Of a stretch of DNA of 64,000 nucleotides, positions 7,974 through 16,203 are shown one piece after another. Position 1 is the first letter of the stretch. Each line of letters starts with the position of its first letter. Source of the DNA: SLFH01 sp050486265 (GTDB lineage: Bacteria > Planctomycetota > Phycisphaerae > Phycisphaerales > UBA1924). The stretch spans positions 1-64,000 of the forward strand of contig JBJHCY010000007.1 in the NCBI GenBank assembly GCA_050486265.1, given 5' to 3'. The translations under genes were made by a program, and so were the position numbers. The notes beneath the pieces are model-generated. The model was not told where the DNA came from. It was given only the letters and a program-made list of their open reading frames with translations, and searched no databases.

Positions 7974-10049
7974 ATGGCTGTTCGCAACCCGGAGGACATC
8001 CGGAACATTGTGCTTGCGGGCCACGCCGCCAGCGGCAAGACGACGCTGGCCGAGCGGCTGCTCCACCAGGCCGGCGCGATCGAGCGGATGGGCACGGTCG
8101 AGGACGGCACGACCCACTCGGACTGGGCCGAGGACGAAAGGCAGCACGGGCACTCGACCAGGCCCGGCGTCCTGCACTTCGAGCACGAGAAGCATCTTGT
8201 CAACCTGATCGACACGCCGGGACGGAGCGATTTTCTCGGTCAGGCCATCGCGTGCTACCCCGCGGCCGAGACCGTGTGCGTCGTGATCGACGCCGCCAAG
8301 GGCATCGAGTCCAACACCCGGCGCCTGATGGCGGTCGCTGCCGAGCGCAACCTGCCGCGGATGCTCATCATCAACAAGATCGACCAGGCCGAGGCTGACC
8401 TGGAAGCGTTGACGGCCAAGATCCGCGACACCTTCGGGAGCGTCTGTCTGCCGATCAACCTGCCCGCGGGCGGGCGGAAGCGCGTCGTGAATGTTTTCGA
8501 GCACGACGGGACAGACAGCGAGGGGGACGACACCGATTTTTCGAGCGTCTCGGCGGCGCACGAGCAGATCATCGAGCAGATCGTGGAGGTCCAGGAGTCC
8601 CTGATGGACAAGTACCTGGAGGTCGGCGAGGAGGGGATCACGGGCCAGCAGCTCCACGACGCGTTCGAGCAGGCGCTGCGCGAGGCGCACCTGATCCCGA
8701 TCTGCTACTGCTCGGCGAAAGAAGGCGTGGGGAGCAAAGACCTGGCGCACATCTTCGCGAGCCTGCTGCCGAGCCCGCTGGAGGGCAACCCCCGCCCGTT
8801 CATGAAGCGCGAGTCCGGGAGCGACACCGAGACCGAGTTCCACGCCGAGCCCGATCCGAACAAGCCGGTGCTGGCGCACATCTTCAAGGTCTCGGGCGAC
8901 CCGTTCGTCGGCAAGCTCGGCGTGTTCCGCGTGCACCAGGGGACGGTGAAGGCCAAGACCGAGCTTCTGCTGAACGATCAGAAGAAGGCGATCCGCATCG
9001 GGCACCTGCTCAAGCGCCAGGGCAAGCAGTCGATCGAGGTCGACGCCCTGGGGCCGGGCGACATCGGCGCGATCAGCAAGGTCGACGAGGTGCGTTTCGA
9101 CGCGGTGCTGCACGAGGGGCACGAGCTTGACGGCGTGCGCCTCCGCCCGCTCCCCATGCCCCGGCCGATGTACGGGCTCGCGATCGAGCTGAAGAATCAC
9201 GCCGACGAGGCCAAGTTCAGCACCGCGCTGCACAAGCTGGCCGAGGAGGATCCGTCGCTGGTGCTCGAGCGCATCGCCGCAACGCGCCAGACGGTCCTGC
9301 GGGGTCTGGGCGAGCTGCACCTGCGCGTGACGCTGGAGAAGCTCAAGGACCAGTTCGGGATCGAACTGCTGACCTCGACGCCCAAGGTCGCGTACAAGGA
9401 GACGATCTCGGGCAAGGCCGAGGGGCACCACCGGCACAAGAAGCAGACGGGCGGGGCCGGCCAGTTCGGCGAGGTGTACCTGCGCGTCGAGCCCTTGCCC
9501 CCTGACCACCCCGAGGGCTTCGAGTTCGTCAACGCGACCGTCGGCGGCTCGATCCCGCGCCAGTTCATGCCCGCGATCGAGAAGGGCATCAGGAAGGCGC
9601 TCATCGACGGCGCTGTCGCCGGCTACCCGATGACGGGGGTGAAGGTCGAGGTCTACGACGGCAAGCACCACGCGGTGGACTCGAAGGAGGTCGCCTTCAT
9701 CACCGCCGGCAAGAAGGCGTTCATCGATGCGGTGCGCAAGGCGCACCCTTCGCTGCTCGAACCGTTCGTCGTTGTCGAGGTGACGGCGCCCAACGACCAT
9801 ATGGGCGACCTCACCGGCGACCTGGCCAACCGGCGCGGGCGCGTGATGGACACCGAGGTCGGGGAGGACTTCTGCATCATCACGGCGCATGTGCCCCTGA
9901 GCGAGATGCAGAACTACGCGACGGAGCTGAAGTCGATGACCGCGGGCGCCGGCTCGTACACCATGGACTACAGCCACGACGAGCCCACGCCCCCGCACAT
10001 CCAGCAGGAGGTCATCGCGTCCTACCAGCCGCACGAAGATGAGGACTGA
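7974..10049 (+). CDS. Elongation factor G-like translational GTPase
   Basis: A 691-residue five-domain GTPase of the EF-G superfamily. It has a G domain, a beta-barrel domain II (VLAHIFKVSGDPFVGKLGVF), and domains III-V with the EF-G block GGAGQFGEVYLRVEPL and GRVMDTEV near the end. The P-loop is GHAASGKTT (about 16-24), switch II is DTPGRSDF (80-87) and the base-recognition motif is NKID (134-137). The switch II His of canonical EF-G (DTPGHVDF) is replaced by Arg, as also happens in other EF-G-like proteins, so this is probably not the main translocase. The start is the ATG at 7974, preceded by GAGGAGG. An in-frame upstream extension to 7806 lacks family character. Its role (ribosome rescue, recycling or stress translation) cannot be told from sequence. 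Confidence 0.85.
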   Translation: MAVRNPEDIRNIVLAGHAASGKTTLAERLLHQAGAIERMGTVEDGTTHSDWAEDERQHGHSTRPGVLHFEHEKHLVNLIDTPGRSDFLGQAIACYPAAETVCVVIDAAKGIESNTRRLMAVAAERNLPRMLIINKIDQAEADLEALTAKIRDTFGSVCLPINLPAGGRKRVVNVFEHDGTDSEGDDTDFSSVSAAHEQIIEQIVEVQESLMDKYLEVGEEGITGQQLHDAFEQALREAHLIPICYCSAKEGVGSKDLAHIFASLLPSPLEGNPRPFMKRESGSDTETEFHAEPDPNKPVLAHIFKVSGDPFVGKLGVFRVHQGTVKAKTELLLNDQKKAIRIGHLLKRQGKQSIEVDALGPGDIGAISKVDEVRFDAVLHEGHELDGVRLRPLPMPRPMYGLAIELKNHADEAKFSTALHKLAEEDPSLVLERIAATRQTVLRGLGELHLRVTLEKLKDQFGIELLTSTPKVAYKETISGKAEGHHRHKKQTGGAGQFGEVYLRVEPLPPDHPEGFEFVNATVGGSIPRQFMPAIEKGIRKALIDGAVAGYPMTGVKVEVYDGKHHAVDSKEVAFITAGKKAFIDAVRKAHPSLLEPFVVVEVTAPNDHMGDLTGDLANRRGRVMDTEVGEDFCIITAHVPLSEMQNYATELKSMTAGAGSYTMDYSHDEPTPPHIQQEVIASYQPHEDED

Positions 10050-10176
10050 TCGGGCCGGTTTGTTTCGCCCTCGGTTCTCGGTTCTTCCTCCGGATTCCCG
10101 CTTGCAACGAGCCCGCGGGTCTGGTTGACTGGCGCACAGCGGTCGGCGATCGGTCCGGCCCCGGAGGGTTGCGGAT

Positions 10177-11112
10177 ATGGAGAGCCCGAAAAAGGTCTTG
10201 CCGACGGTCGTGATCGTCGTTTGTCTGCTGCTCGCCGGCGGGCTGCTGTACCGGTTTGTGCAGCAGGTGGCCGAGGCGGTCGAGCCCGTCGCGGGCGTGG
10301 GCGCCCAAGCCACTCCCGCGCTGCACTCGGCCGCCAAGCAGGGCGATGTCGCGGAGCTGCGCCGTCTGCTCTCGGGCGGGGGCGACCCGGACCGCCCGCT
10401 CGAACAGGTCGCCGAGGCCCGGCGGGGCATGACGGCGCTGATGGCGGCGGCCGAGGCGGGCCGGGCCGAGGCTTGCCGCGAGCTGATCCGGGCCGGGGCG
10501 AGGGCGAACGCCACAACGGCTCACAAGTGGACGGCGTTGATGTACGGCGCGGGGTGGGGCGGGGCCGAGACCGTCAGAGCCGTGCTCGAGGGCGACCCTG
10601 CGGTGAACGCGCGGGGGCGCGACGACTGGACGGCGCTGCACTTTGCCGCGGCGAGGGGTTCGGCCGAGTCGCTGGACCTCCTGCTGACCGCCGGCGCCGA
10701 CCTCTCGATCGAGAACCGGTGGGGGCAGAACGCGTTGATGCTCGCGGCGGGGTCTGGCGATCTGCCCAAGGTCGAGCGGCTGCTCCAGACCGACGCGAGG
10801 CGTCGCGTCGATCAGTCCGACCGCGAGGGCCAGACCGCCCTGCACCTGGCGACCGACGCCGGGGGCGACGGGCTTGCGATCATGCAGGCGCTGCTCGATG
10901 CGGGGGCGTCGGCGGACCCGGCGGACCGTCGCGGGGTCACTCCCCTGATGCGGGCGTGCGTCGGCGGGGATCTCGAACGGGTCCGATTATTGCTGTCGCG
11001 CGGGGCGGACCCGGATCGGGTGGATGAGAGCGGGCTCTCCCCGGCCGATTGGGCTCAGACGCGCGACGACGAGCGCGTCGCGCCGATTCTCGAAGCGCTC
11101 GCGGGCGGATAA
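10177..11112 (+). CDS. Membrane-anchored ankyrin-repeat protein
   Basis: 311 residues. A single hydrophobic segment at about 7-27 (LPTVVIVVCLLLAGGLLYRF) acts as a signal anchor. It is followed by roughly seven ankyrin repeats, recognisable by ALHSAAKQGDVAELRRLL, GMTALMAAAEAGRAEACREL, WTALHFAAARGSAESLDLLL, GQNALMLAAGSGDLPKVERLL and TPLMRACVGGDLERVRLLL. Ankyrin repeats mediate protein binding, and the partner is unknown. The repeats probably sit on the far side of the inner membrane because only three charged residues precede the anchor, but the topology is inference. It stands alone, about 130 bases after the EF-G-like gene and in the same direction. Confidence 0.85.
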   Translation: MESPKKVLPTVVIVVCLLLAGGLLYRFVQQVAEAVEPVAGVGAQATPALHSAAKQGDVAELRRLLSGGGDPDRPLEQVAEARRGMTALMAAAEAGRAEACRELIRAGARANATTAHKWTALMYGAGWGGAETVRAVLEGDPAVNARGRDDWTALHFAAARGSAESLDLLLTAGADLSIENRWGQNALMLAAGSGDLPKVERLLQTDARRRVDQSDREGQTALHLATDAGGDGLAIMQALLDAGASADPADRRGVTPLMRACVGGDLERVRLLLSRGADPDRVDESGLSPADWAQTRDDERVAPILEALAGG

Positions 11113-11149
11113 CCGTGCAAAAATGGGTGAAAGTCCCTGTTGTTATCCG

Positions 11150-11177
11150 TTGTAAAAATCGCGGATCTGTGTACACT
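11150..11177 (+). promoter_or_regulatory. Candidate sigma-70-type promoter
   Basis: TTGTAA at 11150-11155 and TACACT at 11172-11177 are separated by 16 bases, within an AT-rich patch that stands out in this GC-rich region. The small repeat-containing gene starts about 80 bases downstream, and a short GC palindrome (ggccgacggatcggcc) lies between. Confidence 0.45.
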
Positions 11178-11255
11178 GCCTGCCAGTAAAGAACGGCCGA
11201 CGGATCGGCCGATCGTTCCGACAGTTCTTCTCTCTGCGCCACGGACCCGGTGACC

Positions 11256-11714
11256 ATGCAGCCTGTCGGCCCCGCCATCCCCTTCCAGATCGCCCGAGCC
11301 TACGGCTTGCCGCAGCAGCAGTTGCGCCAAGCGACGCAGGTCGCGCCCGAACGGTCGACGCAGGTCGCGCCGGAGCGGTCGACGCAGGTCGCGCCGGAGC
11401 GGTCGACGCAGGTCGCGCCGGAGCGGTCGACCGGTGTAGACCGGTCGGCGGGCGTCGAGCGTGTCGGCGGCGATCGGGGCAGTCTGGGCAGGATCGGCGG
11501 GCCGGACGAGGCGGTGATGTTCCACCCCCAGGGCGGCTTCAAGGCCAACCCGGGCGTGGCGCGTCTCGTGGCGGCGAAGGTGCCCGGCTCGGTCGAGTTC
11601 GGCGCCGACGGGCCCAGGGTCGGGAGCGGGCTGTCGATCTATCGCAGTCCGGCGGATCGGAACGCCGCGGCGACGGGCGTCGACGCGGGCCGTCTGCTGG
11701 ATGTCGACGCCTGA
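11256..11714 (+). CDS. Small protein with four 8-residue tandem repeats
   Basis: A protein of about 152 residues that I do not recognise. After MQPVGPAIPFQIARAYG it contains TQVAPERS four times in a row, followed by a degraded fifth unit. The C-terminal half is Gly-rich and ordered-looking: MFHPQGGFKANPGVARLVAAKV, then SGLSIYRSPADRNAAATG. There is no signal peptide or membrane segment. An ATG two codons upstream (11250) is equally possible. Codon use matches the neighbours. The N-terminal helix plus conserved C-terminal block suggests a real small protein with a repeat linker that can change length. Confidence 0.6.
   Translation: MQPVGPAIPFQIARAYGLPQQQLRQATQVAPERSTQVAPERSTQVAPERSTQVAPERSTGVDRSAGVERVGGDRGSLGRIGGPDEAVMFHPQGGFKANPGVARLVAAKVPGSVEFGADGPRVGSGLSIYRSPADRNAAATGVDAGRLLDVDA
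11334..11429 (+). repeat. 24-base tandem repeat, four copies, inside a gene
   Basis: Four contiguous 24-base units (acgcaggtcgcgccggagcg plus gtcg) encode TQVAPERS. Units 2-4 are identical, and unit 1 differs at two bases in the Pro-Glu codons. The near identity suggests recent slippage expansion. Confidence 0.95.
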
Positions 11715-11783
11715 GCCCCCGCCCCGGACGGGCCGAGCCCCGTCCATCCAGACCCGTTCTGGGCAGATCATGGAGGACCGCCG

Positions 11784-12989
11784 ATGACGCTTGCCGCACC
11801 CGCGGAGCAGAGGACGCTTTCGCGCTTCTGGACGCTCGACCCCGCCGTCAACTTTCTGAATCATGGCTCGTACGGGGCGACGCCCCGGGCGGTGCTCGAA
11901 GCGCAGCGGCGGGTGATCGAGGAGATGGAGCGCGAGCCGGTGCGGTTCATGCTCGAGAAAATGCTGCCGATGCTCGACGCGTCGCGGGCGGAGGTCGCGT
12001 CGTTTGTCGGGGCGAACCCCGATCGCTTGGCGTTTACGCCCAACGCGACGGTGGCGATCGCCAGCGTGCTCGCGTCGATCGATTTTCAGCCCGGCGACGA
12101 GGTGCTGATCAACGACCACGAGTACATGTCGATGGCCAACGAGCTGCGCCGGATGGAGCGGACGCGCGGGATCAAGGTCGTTGTCGCCCCCGTGCCCTTC
12201 CCGGTGACCGGTCCGGACGAGGTCGCCGAGGCGGTGCTTTCCAAGGCGACGGACCGGACGAGGCTCGCGGTGGTCAGCCACATCACCAGCCCCACGGCGC
12301 TGATCCTGCCCGTCGAGCGGATCGTGCACGAATTGGCGGCACGCGGGATCGAGACGATGGTCGACGGCGCCCACGCGCCGGGGGCCATCCCGCTGGATAT
12401 CGAGTCGATCGGGTGCGCGTACTACGCGGGCGATCTGCACAAGTGGGGGTGCTCGCCCAAGGGGGCGGGGTTTATCTGGCTGCGCGAGGATCTTGCCGAC
12501 CGGTGCGAGCCCCTGGCCCTGTCTTCACGCGCCGACACGCTGCCCGAGGGGCGCAAGAAGCTCCACCACCTGTTCGACTATGTGGGCACGCGCGACTGCT
12601 CGGCGTGGATCGTGGCGGGCGAGGCGCTGCGGCATGTGGGCTCGCTGGTCGAGGGCGGGTGGCCCGAGGTCATGCGCCGCAACCACGAGCTGGCGATCCG
12701 GGGGCGGAACATCATCTGCGAGCTGACCGGCCTCGAGCCCGGCGGGCCCGACGCGATGCACCCGGCGATGGCGTCGATGAAGCTCCCGCCGGCGAGCACG
12801 CCCCCGGCGAAGGGGAGCGTCACCGGCGACGATCTGTGGGACCGCCTGCTCGCCCGCGGGTTCCAGCAGCCGATCTGGACGCACCCGCTGAACAACCTGC
12901 GGGCGATCCGGATCTCGGCGCACCTGTACAACAGCGAGGAGCAGTACCGGATGCTGGGCGAGGCGCTGCGGGAGGAACTTGGGCGGTAA
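11784..12989 (+). CDS. Class V aminotransferase, isopenicillin-N epimerase-like
   Basis: PLP-dependent fold type I enzyme of 401 residues. Family signatures are LNHGSYGATP at about 25-34, the conserved VDGAHAPG block at 193-200 (its Asp contacts the PLP ring nitrogen) and the Schiff-base lysine in DLHKWGCSPKGAGF (Lys 220). This arrangement fits the isopenicillin-N epimerase/EgtE-like branch, whose members act as epimerases, cysteine desulfurase-like lyases or C-S lyases. No neighbouring gene points to one substrate. The start at 11784 follows a good ggaggac site. It is followed by an inverted repeat and then gltX. Confidence 0.85.
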   Translation: MTLAAPAEQRTLSRFWTLDPAVNFLNHGSYGATPRAVLEAQRRVIEEMEREPVRFMLEKMLPMLDASRAEVASFVGANPDRLAFTPNATVAIASVLASIDFQPGDEVLINDHEYMSMANELRRMERTRGIKVVVAPVPFPVTGPDEVAEAVLSKATDRTRLAVVSHITSPTALILPVERIVHELAARGIETMVDGAHAPGAIPLDIESIGCAYYAGDLHKWGCSPKGAGFIWLREDLADRCEPLALSSRADTLPEGRKKLHHLFDYVGTRDCSAWIVAGEALRHVGSLVEGGWPEVMRRNHELAIRGRNIICELTGLEPGGPDAMHPAMASMKLPPASTPPAKGSVTGDDLWDRLLARGFQQPIWTHPLNNLRAIRISAHLYNSEEQYRMLGEALREELGR

Positions 12990-13000
12990 GGAGGGCTCGC

Positions 13001-13131
13001 TGTGGCACTGGCGGCTTGTCCGCCAGTGTGCTCCCGTGACACAGGACTCCCGATTTCGCCGCGACGCCGGCTTGCGAAGCTCCAGGCTCGCTGAGCAAAG
13101 AGACACTGGCGGGCGAGCCGCCAGTGCCACA
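13001..13131. repeat. Inverted repeat with cactggcggc arms
   Basis: The left part, 13001-13028 (tgtggcactggcggcttgtc...), is itself a hairpin (cactggcgg/ccgccagtg). The right part at 13104-13131 is its near inverse (...gccgccagtgccaca). The roughly 75-base spacer holds a degenerate ccggcttgcgaagctccagg stretch. Repeats of this type recur between genes in planctomycete genomes. It ends 40 bases before the gltX start and could act as a transcriptional punctuation signal. Confidence 0.8.
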
Positions 13132-13171
13132 GGTCTGTCTTGCCTCGCGCGCCCTCCCTAGCGTTCGGTCC

Positions 13172-14908
13172 ATGGCACACAGCGACAACCCGATCATCAC
13201 CCGCTTCGCCCCATCGCCCACGGGGCATCTGCATGTGGGCGGGGCCCGCACCGCGTTGTTCGCGTGGGCGCTCGCCCGGCGGGCCAAAAAAACGGGGACA
13301 GGCGGACGATTTGTGCTCCGCATCGAGGACACGGACCTGAAGCGGTCGAGCGAGGAGGCCAGCCGCGGCATTCTCGAAGACCTCGCCTGGCTCGGGCTCG
13401 GCTGGGACGACGGGCCGGCGTTCGATGTGGGCGATGGCAAGCGGTTCGGCGGCGACGAGCGGGGCGTCGGGCCTTTCTACCAGGCTCAACGCAAAGAGAT
13501 CTACGACGCGTTTGTGCAGCGCCTCGTCGAGGCCGATCTGGCTTATCCGGCGTTCGACACGCCCGAGGAGCTCGACGCGATGCGGGCGGAAGCGCAGGCC
13601 GCCAAGCGGACCTTTGTGTACCGCAGGCCCGAGGATTACGACCGCGAGGCGATGCTCGATCGTGCGTCGCGCGAGGAGCATGTGGTGCGGTTCCGGATGC
13701 CGCCCGAGGCGGTGACGGTGCGCGACGAGGTGCTGGGCGATGTGACGGTGCCGTATGAAGAACTCGACGATTTCGTGATCCGCAAGCGTGACGGGATGCC
13801 GACCTATCACTTCGCGGTGGTGGTCGACGACGAGCTGATGGGCGTGACGGATGTGGTGCGCGGGCAGGAGCATCTGAACAACACGCCGCGGCATGTCGCG
13901 TTGATCCGGGCGCTGCGTCACGAGGACGGGCGAGAGTTCCGGACGCCTCGCTTTGCGCACCTGCCGGTGATCGCGAACCCGGATAACTCGAAGATGTCCA
14001 AGCGTGATCGCGATAAGGCGGCGAGGGCGAAGTGCCGCGAGGTCGGCGTCGAGGCGCTGGTGCAGATCCACGGGCGTGTGGGCGTGGGTGAGGGCGAGTT
14101 TCACGCGTGGCTTGAGGACAAGACGCGTCAGCTGCCGACCGAGCCCTTGGAGCGACTCGCGGCGGCGGTGGGGGTCGAGCTGCCCGAGGTCGCGGTCGAT
14201 GATTTCCGGCGATCGGGGTACCTGCCGGAGGTGCTGCTGAACTACCTCGCGCTTTTGGGCTGGAACTCGGGCGAGAAGGACGAAGAAGGCAAGAACATCG
14301 AGCGGTTTGATCTCGATTGGTTTGTCGAGCGGTTCGAGCTTTCGCGTGTGGGCAAGGGTTCGAGCAAGTTCGACCGCGCCAAGCTGCTGAGCTTCAACGC
14401 CGAGACCTTGCAGCACATAGCGCCAGAAGAGTTCAGAGACCTCTGGCGGGCGTGGCTGGAGCGGTACGAGCCGGAGGTGCTGGCGAAGCTGGGCGATCGG
14501 TTCGAGCTCGCGGCGGCGGCCGCGCAGCCGCGGGCGAAGACCTTCAAGGACGCGAAGGAACCGATCGCGTTTGCGCTCGTGGGCGACGACGAGATTGTCT
14601 TCGACGAGAAGGCGGTGCAGAAGGTGCTGCTCAAGGGCGAGCCCAGCGGTGCGGCGGTGCTTGGCGAATTGCTCGGCGTTTTCCGATCGCTGGAGGACTG
14701 GTCGCCCGACGCGATCCACGCCGCGGCCGAGTGGTTCGCCAAGGAGCGGGAGCTCGGCATGGGCAAGGTGGCGCAGCCGCTGCGCGTGGCGATCACGGGC
14801 GGCACGGTCAGCCCCGGGCTGGGCGAGACGCTGGCGCTGGTCGGTAAGGACGCGACGATCAGCCGGATCGAGCGTGCGGTCGGGCACGCGGAGAAGGCGG
14901 CGGTCTGA
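13172..14908 (+). CDS. gltX: Glutamyl-tRNA synthetase
   Basis: Class I aminoacyl-tRNA synthetase that charges tRNA-Glu. The 578-residue protein begins MAHSDNPIITRFAPSPTG, with the HIGH-type motif HLHVGG at 19-24 and KMSKR at 274-278. Between them are FVLRIEDTDLKRS and HFAVVVDDELMGVTDVVRGQEHLNNTP, all hallmarks of GluRS. An insert of about 50 residues follows KMSKR, before the helical anticodon-binding domain, which lengthens the protein beyond the usual 470-500. The ATG at 13172 is chosen because the in-frame extension to 13124 lies in the upstream repeat. Whether it also charges tRNA-Gln cannot be decided from the sequence alone. Confidence 0.95.
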   Translation: MAHSDNPIITRFAPSPTGHLHVGGARTALFAWALARRAKKTGTGGRFVLRIEDTDLKRSSEEASRGILEDLAWLGLGWDDGPAFDVGDGKRFGGDERGVGPFYQAQRKEIYDAFVQRLVEADLAYPAFDTPEELDAMRAEAQAAKRTFVYRRPEDYDREAMLDRASREEHVVRFRMPPEAVTVRDEVLGDVTVPYEELDDFVIRKRDGMPTYHFAVVVDDELMGVTDVVRGQEHLNNTPRHVALIRALRHEDGREFRTPRFAHLPVIANPDNSKMSKRDRDKAARAKCREVGVEALVQIHGRVGVGEGEFHAWLEDKTRQLPTEPLERLAAAVGVELPEVAVDDFRRSGYLPEVLLNYLALLGWNSGEKDEEGKNIERFDLDWFVERFELSRVGKGSSKFDRAKLLSFNAETLQHIAPEEFRDLWRAWLERYEPEVLAKLGDRFELAAAAAQPRAKTFKDAKEPIAFALVGDDEIVFDEKAVQKVLLKGEPSGAAVLGELLGVFRSLEDWSPDAIHAAAEWFAKERELGMGKVAQPLRVAITGGTVSPGLGETLALVGKDATISRIERAVGHAEKAAV

Positions 14909-15010
14909 GCGCTCGATGCGAGAATCTCCTGCGTGCACGAATTTGTGTTCGTTCCAGAGTTTCAGAATCGAATCGCGCCCCGCCCTCTACAATGCTCTCG
15001 GGAGGTGTGC

Positions 15011-15742
15011 ATGCCGCCGCCGATCCATCCCGAGTTGCAGGCCCGCCCGTTCGATGCCGAGCGCGAGCGCAACGCGTTGTCCGAACTGCTCCGCAAGCGT
15101 GTGGACGACTACGCCAAACCCGGTTGGCCCGTGCATCCGACGGCGAGGCGTCTTTCGGTCGCGCCCCGCTGGCGCCGCACGCCGGAGGGGGCGATGCGCA
15201 TCCGCGTGCGTTCGGGCGGGTTGCCGGTGCTCTTGGCGTATCTCGTCCCGGCGATCTTCCTCGCGATCGCGCTGGCGCTCTGGGTCTCGTCGTGGCTGTT
15301 CTCGGCCGACCCCGACCTTGCGCCCGCGCAGCGTGCCGCGGCTGGTTTCCGCGACGCGTTCTGGCTCATCATCGTCGCGGGGTTCGCGTTCCTGCTCGTG
15401 CTCTTCATGCGCGGCATCCGCAGCCCGCAGATGTCGCTGACCTGCGAGCCCTCGGGGCGCGTGCGCGTCGAGTGGAAACTCCTGGCCAACGAGCGCCGAT
15501 CGTTCGCGATCGCGCCGGGCGAGCTCTCGCTGCTGCTGTTGCGGGCGGACTTTGCCAAGAGCGGGCCGACGGTGCTCGGGCCTTCGCCGCGGCTGGGGCT
15601 GTTTGTCGTCGACGCCGGGCTGCCGGTGGGCGTGCTTGCGCTCTCGTCGGATCCGTCGCGCGTGGTGCGGGCGATGGAGACGCTGCCGCAACCGATGCGG
15701 GAGGCGCCGGTCTTCGTGGCCGAGCGTGCGGTGGAGCTGTGA
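15011..15742 (+). CDS. Two-span membrane protein of unknown function
   Basis: 243 residues. The soluble N-terminal part (MPPPIHPELQARPFDAERER) is followed by two membrane segments at about 75-95 (VLLAYLVPAIFLAIALALWV) and 117-134 (WLIIVAGFAFLLVLFMRG), then a beta-rich domain of about 105 residues. The ATG at 15011 has an ideal ggaggtgtgc site. A TACAAT hexamer at 14988-14993 may be its -10 box, although no good -35 is seen. I recognise no family. It converges with the small gene downstream. Confidence 0.75.
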   Translation: MPPPIHPELQARPFDAERERNALSELLRKRVDDYAKPGWPVHPTARRLSVAPRWRRTPEGAMRIRVRSGGLPVLLAYLVPAIFLAIALALWVSSWLFSADPDLAPAQRAAAGFRDAFWLIIVAGFAFLLVLFMRGIRSPQMSLTCEPSGRVRVEWKLLANERRSFAIAPGELSLLLLRADFAKSGPTVLGPSPRLGLFVVDAGLPVGVLALSSDPSRVVRAMETLPQPMREAPVFVAERAVEL

Positions 15743-15752
15743 CAGCGGTGGA

Positions 15753-16184
15753 CTACGCCGACGGGCTTTGAACGATCCTGAAAACCAGACGCGAGCAGTC
15801 CGCGCCGGGCCCGAAGTCCTGGCAGCGATACCGGCGGCCCCCCGAAACTTCTTCAACGAGCATGCCGGATGAAAACGCCTGGCTGCGCCGGGCGTCGCCG
15901 TCCAGCCAGATGTTGTACAGCCAGAGCACCGTGCCCTTGCATGTGAAGTCGTAGTGGTCCGGCCCGGCGTCCGCCCAGAATTCGGCGGTAGCGAACTCCT
16001 GTCCGTCGATCAGCATCGATTCGTCAGAACGCAACCAGACGCCCTGGGGTCGCGGCGCGTTGCAAGACTCGAAGATCAGCCGCAGCCGCTGCGGGCCGTC
16101 GATCGGCATCGCCTCGATCTTCACCACACGGTCATGGCCCTTGTCTTTGAAGCAGTCCGTGTACACGGGTGACCGAGGCAGCAT
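15753..16184 (-). CDS. Small hypothetical protein
   Basis: 143 residues, unrecognised. It is beta-rich and aromatic, with five Cys residues. Segments such as KIEAMPIDGPQRLRLIFESC and CKGTVLWLYNIWLDGDARRS look like a folded soluble domain. No signal peptide is seen. The ATG at 16184 is preceded by aaggatcc and lies 19 bases after the stop of the upstream lipoprotein gene, so it is probably the third gene of a dnaB-lipoprotein transcript. The short gap and ribosome site are the main support that it is real. Confidence 0.65.
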   Translation of the reverse strand: MLPRSPVYTDCFKDKGHDRVVKIEAMPIDGPQRLRLIFESCNAPRPQGVWLRSDESMLIDGQEFATAEFWADAGPDHYDFTCKGTVLWLYNIWLDGDARRSQAFSSGMLVEEVSGGRRYRCQDFGPGADCSRLVFRIVQSPSA

Positions 16185-16203
16185 CGATGGGATCCTTGCC
16201 GAA

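Noticed and set aside
7839..10514. 891-codon antisense open frame over the EF-G-like and ankyrin genes
   Set aside because: No recognisable domains, and it covers two well-supported genes on the other strand.
11334..11429. Possible CRISPR-like repeat
   Set aside because: Units are directly adjacent with no spacers, and they are in frame inside a gene.
12578..14938. 786-codon antisense open frame over the aminotransferase and gltX
   Set aside because: Composition of a shadow frame; gltX is certain.
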